A stretch of DNA of 64,000 bases from SURF-28 sp034521465 (GTDB lineage Bacteria > Bacteroidota > Ignavibacteria > Ignavibacteriales > Melioribacteraceae): the NCBI GenBank assembly GCA_034521465.1, contig JAXHMN010000010.1, positions 620,001 through 684,000 on the forward strand, written 5' to 3'. Under the pieces are notes generated by a model that made no database searches, had not been told where the DNA came from, and worked only from the letters and a program-made list of their open reading frames with translations. The position numbers and the translations under genes are program-made. Each line of letters starts with the position of its first letter. Within the stretch, counting starts at the first letter, position 1. Below are positions 60,011 through 64,000 of this stretch, piece by piece.

Positions 60011-61287
60011 CTGGTTGTGACGATGTCTGACGAAGCCGATGAACTCGGCGACTGCGACAAAAATGATAACTCTGGGACATAAGACTCTGCGCTCTTAGAG
60101 CTGATTTCTTGCCAGCATGCATACCCTTTGACGCTGGTCGATTAGCCTTCTCACCGACCTCGAACACGTGGTTGACCAGGTGTTTGACCGACATGAGGGG
60201 GATTCCCGCCGATCAAGACGCTTCGAAGTGCTACATCCAACCGACGACGAGTAATACCACGGCTACAAATATACGATTGTCTCAACTAGGCAAAAGATTC
60301 CCGATATTAGCTGAGTTTGACTGAGAGCAAAACACGCATCGGAAGAGACGGTGATGTGCGTTACCTGTGACGTGTTTTCCGTAGCCAAGTCGAGATGGAT
60401 GATTGGCGATACCGCCTACGACATGCGAGTGGTACGACCACCTGCTGGCCACAGAGGCGGTGTCAGTATATTCTCTATAATTAATAGAACGCTGATAATT
60501 CGAAAGAAATCCGATCTTCACAAGTTTGAAGACCGCAGCAAGAAAATAGCGAAGATGTTCATCTGAAGCAATCGACGTTAGAGCAAGGATGAATAACCGC
60601 CGTACGGAGATTCAGAACGGAAGCAAAGAATCAGTGAAGGACTTACGTTCGCAGGCGAGCGCACGCCCGAGGCTACGTCCGCGCACGAGGTGCCTGCGTT
60701 TCTCGCTCTGCGTCCTCCGTCTCGTCGACGCAATCCCAACTCTGAACACGGAGATAACCCGGGAAGCACTATCATCACGGTGAGAGCAGCGTTCTACGAC
60801 ATCCTTGTTAACCACAATTCGCAAAACGGCGGAGTATCGGTGGACCATCAACATGACCTTATTGGTTAAAGCCAGCAATACGTCATAAAGCATTCCTGGG
60901 CTAGCTGTTTCAGCGGTCTGCGTTCCGTGTCGAGGCGGTTGTACTGACGGTCTCAACGAGAGAATTACGGAACGGATCGAACGGAGAAGACGTCGCTGTC
61001 GGCGGTGGTCAGCAGCTGGCCCGACAGCGTTGACACTCACTCCGTTGGCTTGCTCGGATCATCGATAGCTCCGACTGGATACCGAACCGCTTGCTGTAGT
61101 GGTATCGGGCGTCGAGTTGTGAGTCGGATGAACGGCGCGTCAGTGGCATAGCCGTGACGCGCCACACCATTCGTCAGATATTTCCCGTTCAGGTGGAGAA
61201 GTCATGCTGTAGACCTCCACCTGCCCGGGGAGCTTGCTGGGTCGTAGACACACTTTCAGCAAGCAGACGTTCTAACTAAGCGGCGTT
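60011..61287. other. Gene-poor haloarchaeal stretch
   Basis: No frame here gives convincing protein. A minus-strand frame at 60,612-61,040 is the longest but is Arg/Ser-rich and looks like antisense noise. Between 61,190 and 61,235 there is a hairpin CAGGTGGA...TCCACCTG. The region is probably decayed mobile DNA. Confidence 0.5.
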
Positions 61288-61497
61288 GTGAAGATATTCG
61301 AAGAATTAGCTACTGGATGCGATTACGTGGCGCTATCCACCGATCCACGATCTATGGAGTACGACGGTACGCGATACGAGAGTAACAAGATAGTCGGGAC
61401 GGCACAGCTTGTACAGGCGTGGCGACACTCATCTACGCTTGTAACCACCCCGATGACAGTCTTGCGATTCCTAAATGATGTGTTAATTGATAAATAA
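61288..61497 (+). CDS. Short hypothetical ORF
   Basis: A 69-residue frame (MKIFEELATGCDYVALSTDP...) starting with GTG. Its codon use and composition are plausible for an archaeal protein but it matches nothing I know, has no clear ribosome site, and lies in a decayed region. It could be a fragment. Confidence 0.3.
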   Translation: MKIFEELATGCDYVALSTDPRSMEYDGTRYESNKIVGTAQLVQAWRHSSTLVTTPMTVLRFLNDVLIDK

Positions 61498-62286
61498 TAT
61501 GTTTAATTTGGACTCGTATCTGACCGATAAGGCCCGCGAAATTAAGTATCGATTAGACACAAGACGGTTTGAGTAAAACTTTCAACAATAAGGACAACAA
61601 GTTCTGAGTAAGTGTCTGAGGGACAGAGATAGGGAACCCGGCAGTACACATCACTGCCACAGAAGGCGACGAAGGGTGTGTCTTCAAAGGTAACTTTCGA
61701 GCAAACTCATGTTCAATATGATAAATTTATGGAACTTGTAGACGAATACGAGTTTGCTGAACAAAGCGGAAGCGGCTCGCTTTTTTGTTAATATCGGAAT
61801 GGAATCGACTCGTCCAAAACGATTCCAAGACGATCAATTTTGGACAGTCTGGTTCCGAATCTTCTCGACGATCAGCTGCTATTCATCAATGACGCTCAGA
61901 GACTTCGTTCCGTAGAAGGGCGAAAACAACGCGATCGAGGTGCGTCCCAAAGATATTGATCGAAAAAGTAGAAGGAATATCAAATTTTGGAAGAATTGAT
62001 GCAAGACCCAGAAATTGAATTTGACGGATTCGAGGTATATAAATGAGTGAATATCTATCGGCTCATTTGACGCTGAAGAACAGAAAGGAACTTGAACGAT
62101 AATGAAACGATAAGAACGAGTTCCACAACCGACTGAGAAAATAAAAGAGTTAAGGAGAAAACACGAAAGAACTAATCTCTACGTCTTTCAAATGTTTGAG
62201 AGCATATATTCATGAAAATAATAAGGACGTGTTTGAGTTGTCCAACTCTGAAATATCGGTAGTATTGGTGTAAACCTGGACGCTGA
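61498..62286. other. AT-rich degenerate stretch
   Basis: Short frames in all readings. Pieces such as KVTFEQTHVQYDKFMELVDE (61,697 onward), EELMQDPEIEFDGFEVYK (about 61,988) and MSEYLSAHLTLKNRKELER-like text (62,042) look like fragments of real proteins with many stops and shifts. No complete gene. Confidence 0.45.
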
Positions 62287-63180
62287 ATGAGTATGCAGCC
62301 AAGAACCGCTGAAACATATCTTAGTAACACGACACGAGTGATTGGATATTTAAAGAAACACAATTATATTGAGAGAGACAAGGTCGGGCGATTGAAAAAG
62401 GCACAAGATCCTCGATCTATCTCGATTATGACCGAGGCAGGGACTGGCCTGAAATCGAGTATGAAAGATTTGTCGTGTGTGTCCTCAATACAAAACATCC
62501 CAAAAGTTGGGAATATTTATACTGTTTTCAAAAACAGGTATTCGGCTGGGCTGAACTGATTAATCTTGATGAAAGGGATATTAACATAAATCATCCTATT
62601 TCAAAGGTGATCGACGATCCAGATTAGGAACTGGTGGGAAAGTCTAACTCGATATATATTGATTCTTCAGTAACAGAAGATATCTCGATACAATGGAGAA
62701 GTAAGAAAAGCACACAAACAAACCGAATTCACACAGGCGATACTGCCGACAGATCAAGAGGGCAGCAGACACTCGGCCCGGTTACCTTGCAGGGAAACCC
62801 CAACCAACGTTCCCCAGCTACCCCTTCATTCAACCAAAACAACTGCGATTAGGCTGAGAGATATGGAGTTGCCAGAATCCAACAACTCGTGGACGAACTT
62901 TCACAGCGGTTGGGCTACAAATATTTCACCTCATTTCTTCCGACACTGGTACACATCTCAGATGAGGTCAAGATTGAGTCTAGAAGATATTGCCGTTGGA
63001 AATGTCGCGGGTGTAGTCAAGGGACTACGAGGAGACAGTGACGAGGACACCTCGTCATAGACACATTACAACTCACGAATGGGTTGAAGGTGTGGAACAC
63101 GAGTACAACGGGTACGATGTTGTTATTAAAGATTCACGTGCCCGGAGTTTCTTCGATACTCTGATAAGCTCATTAATACA
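62287..63180 (+). pseudogene. Decayed tyrosine-recombinase (integrase) region
   Basis: The 62,863-63,060 frame holds the catalytic-domain hallmark ISPHFFRHWYTSQMRSRLSL (the HxxRH box, with R and H) followed by VVKGLRGDSDEDT, a phrase typical of haloarchaeal integrases just before the catalytic Tyr; the next frame reads ITTHEWVEGVEH. Upstream at 62,287 the text RTAETYLSNTTRVIGYLKKH looks like the core-binding domain, and DWPEIEYERFVVCVLNTKHP lies between. No single open frame joins them, so the recombinase is broken. Confidence 0.6.
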
Positions 63181-63496
63181 ACGGTAGATATGATCTGTTA
63201 TTTTATAACAAAATACAGGAAAGAATAACCACTATACCAATATATCGGGGTGATACACTGAACATATATCAATCTATTCGGAGAGAAACATTGTTATATT
63301 ATATTAACGAAGAGGGGAGGCCGATAGTTCGAGTCTTCCATATCCGAATCTGTGGGGCGAGAGCGGACATCCCCGTTAGATCATTCGAAACGCTTTTCTG
63401 TCGGAGAATTTGTTGATACTGGCACTCTTGTTACGACTCGACCGTCAGTCATCAGTCGTCAGAACTTCTGCGTCGTCCGTTCTTGAGCCGTCTCTC
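63181..63496. other. AT-rich gap with no gene seen
   Basis: About 316 bases with stops in all frames. It separates the decayed recombinase from the minus-strand genes at the window end. No repeats or motifs recognised. Confidence 0.4.
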
Positions 63497-63793
63497 TCAG
63501 TGTCCCGGTAAGTAGCGGCGTACTTGTTCGAGGTCCGTCAGATCGCGCTGACTTCTTTCAATCAGTCCCTTCTCGAACGAGCGTATCGAGATTGGGAGAG
63601 AGCCCACCATGATGGGTTTCCCTTTCATAGCAAGTCCCCAAGTCCGGCTTTGACTGCGAGCCCATGTGGGCCGATCAAGTCCGGCAACGACGTACAGTGC
63701 AATCTCGCTGAAAACCTGTGAGGTCATACATGCCGTGACCCACGCATCGAAGTTTCGAGATACCACCCTGATCTGGAGATACAGAGGAGACAT
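63497..63793 (-). CDS. Hypothetical protein, possibly a membrane-interacting or transposon fragment
   Basis: A 98-residue frame: MSPLYLQIRVVSRNFDAWVTACMTS, VFSEIALYVVAGLDRPTWARSQ, MVGSLPISIRSFEKGLIERS. It matches nothing I recognise. Positioned downstream of an integrase-like end on the same strand, it may be a fragment of mobile DNA. Composition is mixed. Confidence is low. Confidence 0.35.
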   Translation of the reverse strand: MSPLYLQIRVVSRNFDAWVTACMTSQVFSEIALYVVAGLDRPTWARSQSRTWGLAMKGKPIMVGSLPISIRSFEKGLIERSQRDLTDLEQVRRYLPGH

Positions 63794-63826
63794 ACAGCAG
63801 AAGCCAATTCAGGGAGTCCGGCACAG

Positions 63827-64000
63827 CTACTGGTCACTGACCCGCTGGTCGGTCTGTGAGAACGCCTCGGTCGCCATATCGGCGCGTTCGGCCGCCTCGA
63901 TGTGCTGGTACGCCTCGCGGACCTGTTCCTCGCTGTTGTCGAGATACCGCGCGGCCGCGGCGTAGCCGAACTGCCGAACGAGGACCTCACCGACGCCCCG
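63827..64000 (-). CDS. C-terminal end of a recombinase-like protein, continuing beyond the window
   Basis: The frame is open from the window edge to a stop at 63,827-63,829: RGVGEVLVRQFGYAAAARYLDNSEEQVREAY then QHIEAAERADMATEAFSQTDQ. The RxxGxxxVRQF...RYLDNSEEQVREAY end recalls the C-terminal part of haloarchaeal phage-type integrases, but the catalytic His and Arg lie outside. It is the 3' part of a gene whose 5' end is past 64,000. Confidence 0.45.
   Translation of the reverse strand, partial: RGVGEVLVRQFGYAAAARYLDNSEEQVREAYQHIEAAERADMATEAFSQTDQRVSDQ

Noticed and set aside
60612..61040. A 142-residue minus-strand frame in block C
   Set aside because: Arg/Ser-rich, no ribosome site or recognised motif, in a decayed stretch. 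Judged noise.
1..64000. Natural gene transfer between bacteria and archaea as explanation of the three blocks
   Set aside because: Both joints fall inside genes, each gene losing its natural end, with abrupt and complete change of composition on each side and no mobile element at the joints. A chimera is more likely.

Overview
The window is not one genome. Base composition, codon use and gene families change abruptly twice, giving three blocks: an AT-rich block (1 to about 21,910), a GC-rich gammaproteobacterial block (about 21,910 to about 56,745) and a haloarchaeal block (about 56,745 to 64,000). At both boundaries a gene of one type is cut in mid-domain and continues as unrelated sequence, so an assembly or concatenation chimera of organisms from one community (perhaps saline or alkaline, since Wenzhouxiangella-like bacteria and haloarchaea often co-occur) is far more likely than gene transfer.

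Block A resembles Ignavibacteria or relatives in the Bacteroidota/Chlorobi group (inference from AT richness and gene content). Its centre is a run of about 16 tightly packed minus-strand genes (9146 down to 3): three P-loop ATPases of the Mrp/MinD type (two with an inserted eight-cysteine ferredoxin region), three NifX/orange-protein-like small proteins, a DUF5320-like protein, a radical SAM protein, a CGGC protein, a cupin, a CBM48-like protein, a DUF2695-like protein, an epimerase fusion, a membrane protein and a Dps ferritin. A divergent PAS-PAS-sigma54 activator gene lies beside it. Between them are a good -24/-12 promoter facing the operon and a cluster of TTGCA/TGCAA inverted repeats that look like its enhancer. 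This is the layout of the orange-protein (Mo-Cu-S cluster) operons of Desulfovibrio, here in a much larger form. After it come an outer-membrane barrel protein, a cupin, an ATP-cone/uridine-kinase fusion, a VOC protein, NhaA, a DUF3095 protein, a CBS protein and a SOUL heme-binding protein, then a type II restriction-modification pair and a POT peptide transporter that are shredded by frameshifts. Many block A genes carry single-base shifts at homopolymers, which indicates uncorrected long-read errors that get worse toward the junction.

Block B resembles Wenzhouxiangella or related Gammaproteobacteria. It starts inside a TonB2-type energising operon (ExbB, ExbD, TonB, a TPR protein), followed by a 1071-residue TonB-dependent receptor with an N-terminal carboxypeptidase-regulatory-like domain and a secreted repeat protein. 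Next are a FecCD/BtuC-type ABC importer, RppH, MarC, an M28 peptidase, a DUF4143 ATPase bounded by about 270-bp direct repeats, PiuC with its siderophore receptor, Bfd, SpeE and SpeA (polyamine synthesis), PsiE, an acetoacetyl-CoA reductase-like SDR, HrpB, a fused E1 alpha/beta dehydrogenase, a TonB-C protein, a Crp-like regulator, CsbD, an LPXTG-like anchored protein, DUF3185, a DUF4398 lipoprotein, an OmpA protein, and a PAS-GGDEF protein cut by junction 2. Iron and TonB-linked uptake is the recurrent theme.

Block C is haloarchaeal, probably plasmid or provirus. It holds a truncated conserved protein, a winged-helix regulator, a ParA ATPase with an overlapping Thr-Glu-repeat partner, and an HNH endonuclease, followed by about 4 kb of AT-richer, decayed sequence with remnants of a tyrosine recombinase. 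No rRNA, tRNA or CRISPR array was recognised by eye anywhere in the window.
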